From contig CAIOKE010000251.1 of the NCBI GenBank assembly GCA_903858815.1, positions 37,110 through 101,109 of the forward strand: a stretch of DNA of 64,000 nucleotides, written 5' to 3'. Source of the DNA: an uncultured Planctomycetaceae bacterium. Its GTDB lineage: Bacteria > Planctomycetota > Planctomycetia > Planctomycetales > Planctomycetaceae. Shown one piece after another: positions 44,661 through 53,920 of the stretch; position 1 is the first letter of the stretch, and each line of letters opens with the position of its first letter. The notes under the pieces are model-generated. The model had not been told where the DNA came from, did not search any database, and saw nothing but the letters and a program-made list of their open reading frames with translations. The translations under genes were made by a program, and so were the position numbers.

Positions 44661-46265
44661 ATGCTCGCTCACTCATCGGTTTCAGCTCATCAGAGGTTCG
44701 CTGTCACGACCCTGCTGTTCATGACCTGCTGCCTCTCAACTCCCGCATTCGCCGCGCCGCAGGCCCCCGCCACAGCCACCGGCGTTGTGTTCCTCGATCA
44801 GAACCAGAACGGCCAGCGTGACAGCGGTGAACCCGGACTTCCGGGGGTCCGCGTCTCCAACGGTCGTGAAGTCGTCGCCTGCAATCAGCAGGGCCAGTAC
44901 GAATTGCCCGTCGACGATGACACCATCCTGTTCGTGATCAAGCCCTCCGGTTACCGCACAGCTATTGATGCCCTCAACATCCCCCGCGGCTACTACATTC
45001 ACAAACCTGCTGGCTCGCCCAAACTGGATTTTCCCGGCGTTGCCCCGACCGGCCCCCTGCCGAAATCGGTTGACTTTCCGCTCTATGAATCACCGGAACC
45101 CACCGCCTTCGATGTCATCTTCTTCGGTGATCCACAACCCCGCAATCAGCAGGAAATCGACTTCATCGCTCACGATGTCGTCGAAGAACTGGTCGATGCC
45201 GACGCCGCCTTCGGCGTCACTCTCGGCGACATCCTGTTTGATGACCTCAGCCTGTTCGATAACTTTAATCGAGCACTCAGCCACATCGGTGTCCCCTGGT
45301 ACAACGTGATCGGCAACCACGACATCAACTACGCCTCAGAAAATGATGAACTCAGTGACGAAACCTACGAACGCGTCTATGGCCCACCCTATTTTTCCTT
45401 CGACTTTGGCCCCGTGCACTTCATCGCAGTGGACGACATTCACTGGATGCGCGATGGACAGAAAAAGCTGTACCGGACAGGACTCAGCGAAGACCAGCTG
45501 ACATTTATTGAAAATGATCTGAAACACGTTCCACAGGATCGACTGGTCGTCGCCATGATGCACATTCCCCTGGTCAAATCCACACCATGGATCGAACCGC
45601 GTCGCGAACGGCTGCTGCGTATTCTGGAAACTCGCGAACACTGCATCTCACTCGCCGGACACACTCACCACCACGAACACGTCCTCATGAATACCGCGGA
45701 TGGCTGGAAAGGCAGTCGCCCGCACCACCACATCATCAACGTCACTGTCTGCGGCGCATGGTGGTCAGGCAAACCGGACGAACAGGGAATTCCGCACACC
45801 ATGTGCGCCGATGGCACTCCCAACGGCTACACCATCATGCACTTCGACGGGCAGAAATACCTGCTCGACTACAAAGCCGCCCGCCGCGATAAACGCGAAC
45901 AGATTCGCATCACGGCACCGGAATCTGTTCCACTCGCCGATGCTGCGACAGCCGAGTTCCGTGCCAACGCTTTCAATGCCATCCCCGGAGCCCTCGTGCA
46001 ATACCGCGTCGCCGGCGGCCCGTGGCTGGAAATGACCAAAACAGAAAATGAAACCGACCCGGTCTTTCAGAAACTGTTTGATGAGGAAAAACAACTTGGT
46101 GACAAAGTTCCCTGGCGCAAACTGGCCTCACCCATGGTCTGCCCACACCTCTGGAAAGCTCCCCTCGGAACCGTTGCCGGAACCGGCAACCTGCTGATTG
46201 AGGTCAAAGTCACCAATCCCAACGGACAAATTCTCGAAGGCCAGCGGACCATTCGCGTCGATTAG
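44661..46265 (+). CDS. Secreted calcineurin-like phosphoesterase with SdrD-B-like N-terminus
   Basis: A 534-residue exported enzyme. The signal peptide is about 1-32 (AFA-AP). A carrier-like module (GVVFLDQNQNGQRDSGEPGLPGVRVSNG, about 40-68) precedes the metallophosphatase domain with FGDPQP, GDILFDD, GNHD, a central His (MMHIPL) and GHTHHHEH for the two-metal site. The C-terminal part (about 420-534) is beta-rich. This three-part build is a known calcineurin-like family in which the N- and C-terminal modules flank the catalytic core. The likely substrates are phosphoesters in the periplasm. It follows slyX. Confidence 0.92.
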   Translation: MLAHSSVSAHQRFAVTTLLFMTCCLSTPAFAAPQAPATATGVVFLDQNQNGQRDSGEPGLPGVRVSNGREVVACNQQGQYELPVDDDTILFVIKPSGYRTAIDALNIPRGYYIHKPAGSPKLDFPGVAPTGPLPKSVDFPLYESPEPTAFDVIFFGDPQPRNQQEIDFIAHDVVEELVDADAAFGVTLGDILFDDLSLFDNFNRALSHIGVPWYNVIGNHDINYASENDELSDETYERVYGPPYFSFDFGPVHFIAVDDIHWMRDGQKKLYRTGLSEDQLTFIENDLKHVPQDRLVVAMMHIPLVKSTPWIEPRRERLLRILETREHCISLAGHTHHHEHVLMNTADGWKGSRPHHHIINVTVCGAWWSGKPDEQGIPHTMCADGTPNGYTIMHFDGQKYLLDYKAARRDKREQIRITAPESVPLADAATAEFRANAFNAIPGALVQYRVAGGPWLEMTKTENETDPVFQKLFDEEKQLGDKVPWRKLASPMVCPHLWKAPLGTVAGTGNLLIEVKVTNPNGQILEGQRTIRVD

Positions 46266-46329
46266 CCCGAAGACCCGTCAGGTTCATCAGACAGCACATC
46301 AGGCAGAGCCCTTGCCGGAGCAAACCGTC

Positions 46330-47406
46330 GTGGCAGACATCGTGACTTTTGGTGAAATCATGCTGCGACTGGCACCCTCCGGTGTCGATCGAATTCAGCA
46401 GGCACTTCCCGGTACTCTGCAGGCGGCATTTGCCGGGGCTGAAGCCAACACCGCCGTGTCCCTCGCCCTGTTAAATGCGTCCGTCGACTTCGTCACCGCA
46501 CTCCCCGATGGCCCGCTCAGCGATGCCTGCCTCAGCAGTCTTCGGAGTACGGGCGTCGGGCTGCAGCACGTCAAACGCACAGCCAACGGACGACTCGGGA
46601 TCTTTTTCGTCGAAACCGGTGCCAATCAACGGTCCACACAGGTCTGGTACGACCGCGAAGCCTCTGCCATCAGCCTCGCTGCTCCTGCAGACTTCGACTG
46701 GACCGCTATCCTGAAAAACGCGCGCTGGCTGCACCTCACCGGAATCACTCCTGCACTCACTCAATCTGCCGCTGAAACGACCCTCGCTGCCGCTCGCACC
46801 GCCGTCAGTATGGGAGTCCAGGTATCCTTCGACCCCAACTTCCGCTCCCGCCTGTGGCGCTGGAACCCCGCAAAGTCCCCTCTGCAACTCGCCTCCGAAA
46901 CACTCCGCGAACTGATGCCCTGCGTCAGCCTGATGTTCGGCGGAGAAGAAGACTGTCGCCTGCTGGGAATTGAACTGCCGGATCACCCGTCCGCCGAGCC
47001 CGCAGATCGCGCACTCGCCGCCGCTCGCGCTGCCTGCCAGCAGTGGCCCCGCATCCGCTACTTCGCCTCCACACTCCGCGAACAGGTCTCAGCCACGCAT
47101 AACAACTGGAGCGGCCTGCTGTACGAAGCCCAGTCCGATACCGTCTCACGCGCCCCCCTGCGACAGGGTTCTGTCCGGCCCTGGGAGATTCGGCAGATCG
47201 TGGACCGAGTGGGCAGCGGAGACGCCTTCGACGCCGGAATCCTCCTCGGTCTCACACAGCCACAATTCGATCCCCAGTGGACCGTGGAATTTGCCACCGC
47301 CGCCAGCTGCCTCGCCCATTCCATCGTCGGTGACTGGAACTACGCCACTCGCGCTGAGATCGAAGCCCTCATGCAGGGATCAGGGTCCGGTCGAGTCATT
47401 CGCTGA
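46330..47406 (+). CDS. kdgK: PfkB-family sugar kinase, 2-keto-3-deoxygluconate kinase-like
   Basis: A 358-residue ribokinase-fold kinase. It starts DIVTFGEIMLRLAP, has AGAEANTAVSLALL and the substrate/anion-hole motif VDRVGSGDAFDAG near the C-terminus, with the catalytic Asp in GSGD. The N-terminal GEIMLRL and DPNFRSRLW match 2-dehydro-3-deoxygluconate kinases of the Entner-Doudoroff or pectin pathway, so KDG is the likely substrate; other sugar acids are possible. It starts with GTG at 46330 with GGAG nine bases upstream. It follows the phosphoesterase gene by 64 bases and converges with cobA-hemD. Confidence 0.85.
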   Translation: MADIVTFGEIMLRLAPSGVDRIQQALPGTLQAAFAGAEANTAVSLALLNASVDFVTALPDGPLSDACLSSLRSTGVGLQHVKRTANGRLGIFFVETGANQRSTQVWYDREASAISLAAPADFDWTAILKNARWLHLTGITPALTQSAAETTLAAARTAVSMGVQVSFDPNFRSRLWRWNPAKSPLQLASETLRELMPCVSLMFGGEEDCRLLGIELPDHPSAEPADRALAAARAACQQWPRIRYFASTLREQVSATHNNWSGLLYEAQSDTVSRAPLRQGSVRPWEIRQIVDRVGSGDAFDAGILLGLTQPQFDPQWTVEFATAASCLAHSIVGDWNYATRAEIEALMQGSGSGRVIR

Positions 47407-47418
47407 GCACACAGACAC

Positions 47419-48969
47419 TCAGTCCGAACGCCCAACAGCCGCACGCACCGCCTCCAGCAAACCATCCCACGTCGACTCCTTTGCCTCGGCCGAAATCTGC
47501 AGACCCGCCTCAGCCGCCGCCCCCGATGTCAGACCGCTGATACTGGCCAGTCGCGTCGTTTGCGGTAAAGGCCACAAACCACTCTCACGCAGCAATTCCG
47601 CCAGCCGCCGAGCCATCGCGGGACTGCTCAGGCAAATCCAGTCCAGACGCCCTTCCCGGATCCGCGCCGGTAGATCCTCCGGCAGACTTGCAGCATCCTC
47701 ATTGCGATACACCACCAACTGCCTTACCACTGCTCCCGCGGCACTCAGACGCTCCGGCAAAACGTCCCGCCCACGACTGCCACGCACCCATAAAACCGTG
47801 CGGCCGGTCACCACGCTGCCCAGTGCCTCCACCAGTGACTCAGCCCGAAACTGCTCAGGAACCACATCCGCCACAATGCCCCGCTCCGCCAGACTTGCCG
47901 CCGTACTGCTGCCCACACAGGCAATTCGTACCCCACCCAACGCACGCACGTCACGCCCCGCAGCACGCAACTGACTGAAGAACTCACGCACCCCGTTTGC
48001 ACTGGTAAAAATCACCCAGTCAATACCCGACAGCCCACGCAACTGCTCCTGAACCTGCTCAGCCGCGACACCCTCCACCGCCAGAATCTCCAGCAGCGGC
48101 ATCGGAACTGGCTCGCCACCGCCCCGAATAATCTGCTCCAGCACAACCCCCGACTGATCCTCTGCACGCGGAACACCAATCGAAACGCCGAACAATGGCA
48201 ACTGCTCATACCACGACAGGCCGCTCCGCTGCATCACGCAGTCTCCCACAATCACCAGTGACGGTGGCTGCAGTCGAGCCCCCGCGGCCAGCTCAGGTAA
48301 CGTCGCCAGAGTCCCCGTCAGAATCTGCTGCGTCGGCAGGGTCGCACGACAGATCACAGCACAGGCCGTCGCACCACTCAGTCCCTGCTCCTGCAGCCGA
48401 CTGCATAACTCAGACAATCGATTCAACCCCATGTAAAAGACCAGCGTCCCTGGAAACGCCGCCAGCGCCCGAAAACATAATCGCGTGCCGTCACGAGTCG
48501 GATCCTCGTGCGCTGTCACAAAGGCCACCGCCGAAGAGGCATTCCGATCCGTAAACGAGATCCCCGAATACTCCGCCGCCGCCGTCGCCGCTGTGATCCC
48601 CGGAATGATCTCAAATGGAATACCCGCCTGCCGCAACGCCTCCGCCTCTTCTCCCCCACGCCCGAAAATGCAGGGGTCACCGCCCTTCAGACGCACGACT
48701 CGCAGACCCTGCCGAGCCGCTTCAATCAACCGCCGATTGATCTCCTCCTGAGGAACAATCGCAGCACCCGCCCGACGAATCCGCGACGTCCGCTCGCAAC
48801 GACCACTCGTCAGCCGCAGCAACAGCGGATTCACAAGGCCGTCATACAAAACCAGATCCGCCTGCCGCAGCACTTCCACTGCTCGCAGAGTAATCAGACC
48901 GGGATCCCCCGGGCCCGCCCCCGCCAGCCAGACACGTCCGACACCCCCTGTCTCCACCAAACTCGTCAC
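47419..48969 (-). CDS. cobA-hemD: Fused uroporphyrinogen-III methyltransferase/synthase (CobA-HemD)
   Basis: A 516-residue bifunctional protein. Residues 1-245 are the S-adenosylmethionine uroporphyrinogen-III C-methyltransferase (GAGPGDPGLIT near the start, RLKGGDPCIFGRGGEE, GITAATAAAEYSGI) that makes precorrin-2 for sirohaem or B12. Residues about 265-510 are uroporphyrinogen-III synthase, with the final VGRSD end and the ATR-rich linker typical of HemD. Such fusions are known in several phyla. Its start overlaps the stop of ftr by four bases (ATGA), so translation is probably coupled. It converges on kdgK with 12 bases between stops. Confidence 0.94.
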   Translation of the reverse strand: MTSLVETGGVGRVWLAGAGPGDPGLITLRAVEVLRQADLVLYDGLVNPLLLRLTSGRCERTSRIRRAGAAIVPQEEINRRLIEAARQGLRVVRLKGGDPCIFGRGGEEAEALRQAGIPFEIIPGITAATAAAEYSGISFTDRNASSAVAFVTAHEDPTRDGTRLCFRALAAFPGTLVFYMGLNRLSELCSRLQEQGLSGATACAVICRATLPTQQILTGTLATLPELAAGARLQPPSLVIVGDCVMQRSGLSWYEQLPLFGVSIGVPRAEDQSGVVLEQIIRGGGEPVPMPLLEILAVEGVAAEQVQEQLRGLSGIDWVIFTSANGVREFFSQLRAAGRDVRALGGVRIACVGSSTAASLAERGIVADVVPEQFRAESLVEALGSVVTGRTVLWVRGSRGRDVLPERLSAAGAVVRQLVVYRNEDAASLPEDLPARIREGRLDWICLSSPAMARRLAELLRESGLWPLPQTTRLASISGLTSGAAAEAGLQISAEAKESTWDGLLEAVRAAVGRSD

Positions 48970-49877
48970 AGCAGCTCCCGCAGATAAAAATGATGCTTGC
49001 CAAGACGACCACCGTAGTTGCCGGCAGAAATCAATCGCACACCAGCACTGCCCGCCGCCGCATGCAGCCCCACTCGCATCGCCTGTTGCACATCCTCCAC
49101 CGTCAGTCCGTCCACCACAATCTCATACACACAATGACAGTCCGTCGGCAATTCACTCGCCACCACCCCTCGCAGCGTCGGACACCAGACCTCATTCGTA
49201 CTGGCCTTCAGTCCCGCATACTTTGAACCCACCTTACTGCCCGAACGCACAACGCCACCGGGAAAGGGCAGGGCAACCCCACGCAGCTCTCGAATCGCAT
49301 CCACCGCCACTTCGGCAGCAGCCAGCGTCTGAGCCGTGTTGATCCCGCAGATCAGCAGATTTCCACCTGCAACACCCGTCACTGTGCCAAATTCATCCTC
49401 ACACACAAACTCACCATCCATCACCGGGATCCGCCAGTAACGCCGGCCGTCAATCTGCTTCGACTGCTGATAACCGTCACCAAAATACCGCAGACCACCA
49501 CCAATTCGCACTCGCCGATCCTTCGCACAGTCCGGCAAACCATTAAAACAGGCCGTGCCAGGACATGTCAGCACACACTGACCCACACGATTCAACAAAG
49601 CCTGCCCCAGCGCCTGCGTCGAAAATCCGAATGCCAGCACAGACACACCCGGACGACCATCCGGCGTCTCGGCAAGCCCCAGCTCAGCCTCCACCGCCGC
49701 CTCCAGATCACAGGCAATCACGCTGGTCGCATTCCCGCAGAACACCGCGGCCGCAGTCCGCGCCCACCGCAGACTGTCCGCAGTGATCAACAGCCGCGCT
49801 GCACGGATCGGAAATGCCTCTGCAAACGTATCTGCAATCGATACACCCTGCAGCTGTAAAACACGGCTCTCAACCAA
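48966..49877 (-). CDS. ftr: Formylmethanofuran:tetrahydromethanopterin formyltransferase
   Basis: A 303-residue cytosolic enzyme of the archaeal-type C1 pathway (also called FhcD). It transfers the formyl group between a methanofuran-type carrier and tetrahydromethanopterin. Planctomycetes and methylotrophs use it in formaldehyde oxidation. Family segments include DTFAEAFPIRAARLLITA, CPGTACFNGLP, GDGYQQSKQIDGRRYWRIPVMDGEF, GVAGGNLLICG, GSKVGSKYAGLKASTNEVWCPTL and the end ISAGNYGGRLGKHHFYLRELL. The start is probably TTG at 49877; the reading frame is open to 49997, but the family N-terminus fits here. It stands next to cobA-hemD; other C1 genes are not in the window. Confidence 0.94.
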   Translation of the reverse strand: MVESRVLQLQGVSIADTFAEAFPIRAARLLITADSLRWARTAAAVFCGNATSVIACDLEAAVEAELGLAETPDGRPGVSVLAFGFSTQALGQALLNRVGQCVLTCPGTACFNGLPDCAKDRRVRIGGGLRYFGDGYQQSKQIDGRRYWRIPVMDGEFVCEDEFGTVTGVAGGNLLICGINTAQTLAAAEVAVDAIRELRGVALPFPGGVVRSGSKVGSKYAGLKASTNEVWCPTLRGVVASELPTDCHCVYEIVVDGLTVEDVQQAMRVGLHAAAGSAGVRLISAGNYGGRLGKHHFYLRELL

Positions 49878-50059
49878 ACCCTTCCCCCCCCTTCGAACGC
49901 CCCGGACTCCAGTCTCCCGCACACATCCAATCCCCCCGTAGCCTATGCTCTGCAGGGCAGCCTCGCCAGCACACCAGACCATTTCCCCGCTTTGCACCGT
50001 TTCTCCAACAGCTCGTAACGGGCTGGAGATTCCCCGCCCATCGTGTAAAATCAGGCACT

Positions 50060-51205
50060 ATGGCTGAACACCCCCTGCGAGTGCTGCTGCTGGACGGCGA
50101 ACTCACCTTTCGAGGTTCGTCGCTGCTCACCTTGCGCATTGCTCGCGGGCTGGAAAAACGAGAACTTGAATCGGCCCTGATCTGCACCTCCTGCTCAGGC
50201 CTCGATCCCACGCTCCTGCAGAATGTCCGTCTGCACGAAATCCCGGGACTCGATATCCCGGTCTGGGGACGCCTCGTCGCCCGCACGATCTACCGCGATA
50301 TCAAGGAGCAGCGACCGGACGTCATCCACCTGCTCGACAGCCGCCTGCTGCCCACTGCCTCCCGACTCGCTGAAAAACTCAAACGCCCGCTCATCCTCAG
50401 TGTCGGTGGCCATGATGAAGCCGAATCACTCACCCTCCGTCGACCTGTGCCCCAGCTCAAAGCCGTTATCTCCGTCAGCGACAGCGTCCAGACTCGATTG
50501 CCCCCCGGCAATATCATGGATGCCCTTGAGAAACGTGTGATCCTCCCCGGTGTCGAAATCCCCGACTCCGCCCACATTGATCAACCACTTGATGATGATC
50601 GCCCGCCAGTGATCGGCATGGCCGGACCTCTCGAAGTCGTTAAAGGCGCCTCGTTCTTTCTCCGCGCCTGCCACCGCGTCGTTGAAGCCGGTCACGATAT
50701 CCGCATCGTAATCGCAGGCAGCGGTCCCGAAGAACACAGCCTCCGACAGCTCGCCGCCTCACTCGACCTGTCCCGCCGCCTCACATTCGTCGATGGGGCA
50801 GTCTCCCTGACCGGCTACCTTGCCGCCATCGATATCTTCTGCCTGCCCTCACTGCAGCAGGGGCTCGGCGTCCTGATGCTCGAAGCCATGGCACTCGGCA
50901 GACCCGTCATCGCATCCGGCGTCGGTGGTGTCCTGAGCGTCATCCAGGATCGCGAAAATGGCCTGATTGTCCCCCCCTCAGACAGCCGGCTACTCGCAGA
51001 TCGCATCAGCGAACTGCTGCAGAATCGCGAAACAGCACGCCGACTGGCCCGCGCCGGACAGGAACTCGCCACTACCAGATTCCGAGAAGAACGCATGCTC
51101 GAAGAACACATCAGCATGTATCGCGAAATCCGGCAGGCTACTCCACGCCCCGATGAAACACTGACCGTACACAGTCGCTCCACCAGCAGTCGAGATCGCC
51201 TATGA
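50060..51205 (+). CDS. Glycosyltransferase family 4 protein
   Basis: A 381-residue GT-B enzyme. The N-terminal half binds the acceptor (VLLLDGELTFRGSSLLTLRIARGL). The C-terminal half has IGMAGPLEVVKGASFFLRA, IVIAGSGPEEHSLRQLA and the E-x7-E signature in PSLQQGLGVLMLEAMALGRPVIASGVGGVLSVI. It likely builds surface polysaccharide or glycolipid; the sugar is unknown. The stop overlaps the start of the following VWA gene by four bases (ATGA), an unusual partner. It is divergent from ftr. Confidence 0.9.
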   Translation: MAEHPLRVLLLDGELTFRGSSLLTLRIARGLEKRELESALICTSCSGLDPTLLQNVRLHEIPGLDIPVWGRLVARTIYRDIKEQRPDVIHLLDSRLLPTASRLAEKLKRPLILSVGGHDEAESLTLRRPVPQLKAVISVSDSVQTRLPPGNIMDALEKRVILPGVEIPDSAHIDQPLDDDRPPVIGMAGPLEVVKGASFFLRACHRVVEAGHDIRIVIAGSGPEEHSLRQLAASLDLSRRLTFVDGAVSLTGYLAAIDIFCLPSLQQGLGVLMLEAMALGRPVIASGVGGVLSVIQDRENGLIVPPSDSRLLADRISELLQNRETARRLARAGQELATTRFREERMLEEHISMYREIRQATPRPDETLTVHSRSTSSRDRL

Positions 51206-53721
51206 GCTGGCGACTGCTGTTCTCCGGGCTCGACTCTTTCACCTGGACGACCATCGTCCTGATCACCACACTGGCCACCCTCATACTCAGTGGCTGGCTG
51301 CTCAGACTGGAACGCCGACTTGTACCACGCCACGTCGGCTGGACTCTGCTCGCCCTCCGCACCAGTATCCTTGCACTCCTCCTGCTCACGCTCCTGCAAC
51401 CCGTACTCACCAGAAAATCAGACCTGCAGCAGCAAAGCCGAATCGTCGTGGCTGTTGATGCCTCAGACAGTATGGAAACTCGCGACAGCCACGCCACTCT
51501 TGCCGAAAAACTCCGCTGGGCCCAGGCCCTCGGAATGCTCGGAAATCAGGAAACACGGCCACTCATCGAACGCTGGGCCAACTCTGCAGACTCCGGACAG
51601 GAACCCCACTGGCACCTCACCGATCGGCCACCGCAAACCCCGGCAGAACAGGCCGCCGCCAGAGCACGACGAGATCAGGTCATGGCCACACTGCAGGAAT
51701 TCGATCTGCTGCCACGCACCGAATTCACCCGCCGACTGCTCACCGCAAAACCCACCGAACTCCTCGAAAACCTCCGCCGCAATCTCCCCACAGATCTCCG
51801 ACTGTTCGCCGCAGAACAACTGCAGACCACACCACAGCTGCTCAACCAGCAACTCCAGTCCGATCGACAGAAACTCCGCCCCGCAGCCACAGATACCATC
51901 GGACTGCTCCAGAAAACACTCGCCGAAGAATCCGCCGGGCAAATCCGCGGATTCGTTCTGCTCACTGACGGACGACAGACTACACCCGCTGATGCCGCCG
52001 GCACCGCAGAAATGCTCGCCATGATCAATGTCCCCGTCTACTGCATTCCAATCGGCTCTGCACTGCAGCCTCGAGACCTCTCGATCGCCTCCATCGATGC
52101 ACCCGAAACCGTCTTCCTCAAGGATAAAGCCCTCATTCGCACCGTGCTCGGAACCGCCGGATTTGAAGGCGAAGAACTCACTGTACGCCTCGAAGCCGAT
52201 GGTACCGTCCTGCAGCAGCAGACCATCACCCCAGCAACCGACTCCTCCGTCGTCTCGTTCTCACTTCCCTCAGATCAGGCCGGACGCTTTGACTACCTGA
52301 TCACCAGTGAAGCTCGCCCCGGAGAACTGCGGACCGATAACAATTCACGCAGCTTCAGCCTCAAAGTCGTCGACAATAAAGCCCGCGTCCTCCTGCTCGA
52401 TGGTGATGCCCGCTGGGAATTTCGCTACCTCAACAACCTCCTCGAACGTGATCGACAGGTCACCGCCAGCACCGTCCTGTTCCGACAACCATGGCTCGAA
52501 ATCCTCAACCAGCCAGCACTCCAGAATACACTCCCACCCGCAGAAGCCTTTCGCGAAGTCCTTGCGTCCACCGATCTGCTCATTATCGGCGACCTCAATC
52601 CCGCTGAAGCCGACCCACAGACATGGCAGATGGTGGAAGAGGCCGTCACTCGTGATGGACTCACCGTCGTCATCATCCCCGGACGCCGCTATATGCCGCT
52701 CGCACACCAGTCCGAAATCCTCCAGGCCATGCTGCCCCTCAACAATGTCCAGCAGAAACTCGCCGAACAATTCCTCCCCTCCGTCCCCGCCACAGAACAA
52801 ACAGCCTTTCGACTGACACTCAGCCCCGTCGCTCAGACACTGCCCATGTTCCAGCTGCAGGAAGATCCCACCAGCCGAGATACCTCGCTCGCAAAACTGC
52901 CCGGACATCCCTGGATCGCTACCGGTACACCCAAACCCGGAGCTGTCGTCTGGGCAACCGCCGCGATCCCCGGACTCCCCAATGCCGCTGATCCCGTCAT
53001 CATTCAACAGGACTACGGCTTCGGACAGGTCGTCTGGCTCGGACTCGACAGCACCTGGCGCTGGAGACGACGTGCCGGAGATGAATGGCACTACAAATTC
53101 TGGGGACAACTCATTCGCTGGGCTGCCCGCAGCAAGGCCTCCGCCGGAAACAGCTCTCTCCGCATGACAGTCTCAGACGTCGTCGTCGACGAAACAGAAG
53201 CTCCCGAAGTCGTCGTCCGCTGGGATCGCCGCCTGCTCCCAAAAATCTCGGATGTCGCTGTCTCTGTGGTCGCCCGGCAACAGCAACAACAGCAGAATAT
53301 CACCGCCACTCCGCCAGTCACCGTACAACTCATGCCCTCACCCGAAATGCCCGAACGATTCACCGCAAAACTACCACGACTCACCGAAGGGACCTGGAAC
53401 CTGCAACTCAAAGTCGAAAATACCACCGTCGAAATTCCCCCCAACATCCAGACAGAACTGCTGGTCAGAAAACAAGTCTCAGCGGAATTGGCCGATGTCA
53501 GCTGCAATCGCACACTGCTGAAACAACTGGCCGAACAAAGCGGCGGCGAAATGATTGAACCGTGGGACGCGGCTCGCATCACACAACTGCTGCTGCCGCA
53601 GGAACAAACTCAGACCAGACTGCAGGAACGCAGCCTCTGGGATCACTGGGCACTCGTCATCCTGTTCTGCACACTGCTGATGACCGAATGGGCCGTCCGC
53701 CGCATCAATGGCCTGCCCTGA
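51202..53721 (+). CDS. VWA-like membrane protein (second copy type)
   Basis: An 839-residue protein. Two N-terminal helices (about 14-34 and 45-68) precede a VWA-like region with VAVDASDSMETR, which keeps the D-x-S-x-S metal site pattern. A long Gln/Leu-rich stretch and a beta-rich central part follow. Next is a segment starting KARVLLLDGDARWEFRYLNNLLERD, as in planctomycete VWA/GATase-like proteins. A C-terminal helix (about 814-830) ends the protein. It is similar in plan to the protein at 15389 but has no MoxR or DUF58 neighbours. It is translationally coupled to the upstream glycosyltransferase. The function is unknown, presumably envelope-associated. Confidence 0.8.
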   Translation: MSWRLLFSGLDSFTWTTIVLITTLATLILSGWLLRLERRLVPRHVGWTLLALRTSILALLLLTLLQPVLTRKSDLQQQSRIVVAVDASDSMETRDSHATLAEKLRWAQALGMLGNQETRPLIERWANSADSGQEPHWHLTDRPPQTPAEQAAARARRDQVMATLQEFDLLPRTEFTRRLLTAKPTELLENLRRNLPTDLRLFAAEQLQTTPQLLNQQLQSDRQKLRPAATDTIGLLQKTLAEESAGQIRGFVLLTDGRQTTPADAAGTAEMLAMINVPVYCIPIGSALQPRDLSIASIDAPETVFLKDKALIRTVLGTAGFEGEELTVRLEADGTVLQQQTITPATDSSVVSFSLPSDQAGRFDYLITSEARPGELRTDNNSRSFSLKVVDNKARVLLLDGDARWEFRYLNNLLERDRQVTASTVLFRQPWLEILNQPALQNTLPPAEAFREVLASTDLLIIGDLNPAEADPQTWQMVEEAVTRDGLTVVIIPGRRYMPLAHQSEILQAMLPLNNVQQKLAEQFLPSVPATEQTAFRLTLSPVAQTLPMFQLQEDPTSRDTSLAKLPGHPWIATGTPKPGAVVWATAAIPGLPNAADPVIIQQDYGFGQVVWLGLDSTWRWRRRAGDEWHYKFWGQLIRWAARSKASAGNSSLRMTVSDVVVDETEAPEVVVRWDRRLLPKISDVAVSVVARQQQQQQNITATPPVTVQLMPSPEMPERFTAKLPRLTEGTWNLQLKVENTTVEIPPNIQTELLVRKQVSAELADVSCNRTLLKQLAEQSGGEMIEPWDAARITQLLLPQEQTQTRLQERSLWDHWALVILFCTLLMTEWAVRRINGLP

Positions 53722-53848
53722 TCCCCTCCCTCCCCCAGCGGTTTCTCAGAATGCAGCCAACCCTCACATCGATCGCATCACCGCAGTCAGGGCTTCAGCA
53801 CGGGCTCGACTGACCCGCCCGCCCACAACTGCCCGCCAGCAACATCCT

Positions 53849-53877
53849 TCGGCTCGGCAGGAGCCTCGCCCTCCCCA
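53849..53877. repeat. Interspersed GC-rich motif of the planctomycete type
   Basis: The sequence around GGCTCGGCAGGAGCCTCG, with an internal GGCTC/GAGCC inverted repeat (53851-53855 and 53861-53865) and a CCTCCCC end. I recall this motif as scattered in planctomycete genomes, so it may belong to a dispersed family. Only one copy is in this window. Confidence 0.45.
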
Positions 53878-53891
53878 GGGCCCCCCCGTTC

Positions 53892-53920
53892 AGTGACCAC
53901 TGACCACTGATCACTGATCA
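53892..53920. repeat. Short-unit repeat of (GACCACT/GATCACT) type
   Basis: Tandem near-copies: AGTGACCACTGACCACTG is followed by ATCACTGATCA, that is, seven-base units CTGACCA and CTGATCA. It ends on the stop codon of the esterase gene on the other strand, so this repeat supplies that gene's TGA. It looks like an interspersed intergenic repeat rather than a regulator. Confidence 0.6.
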
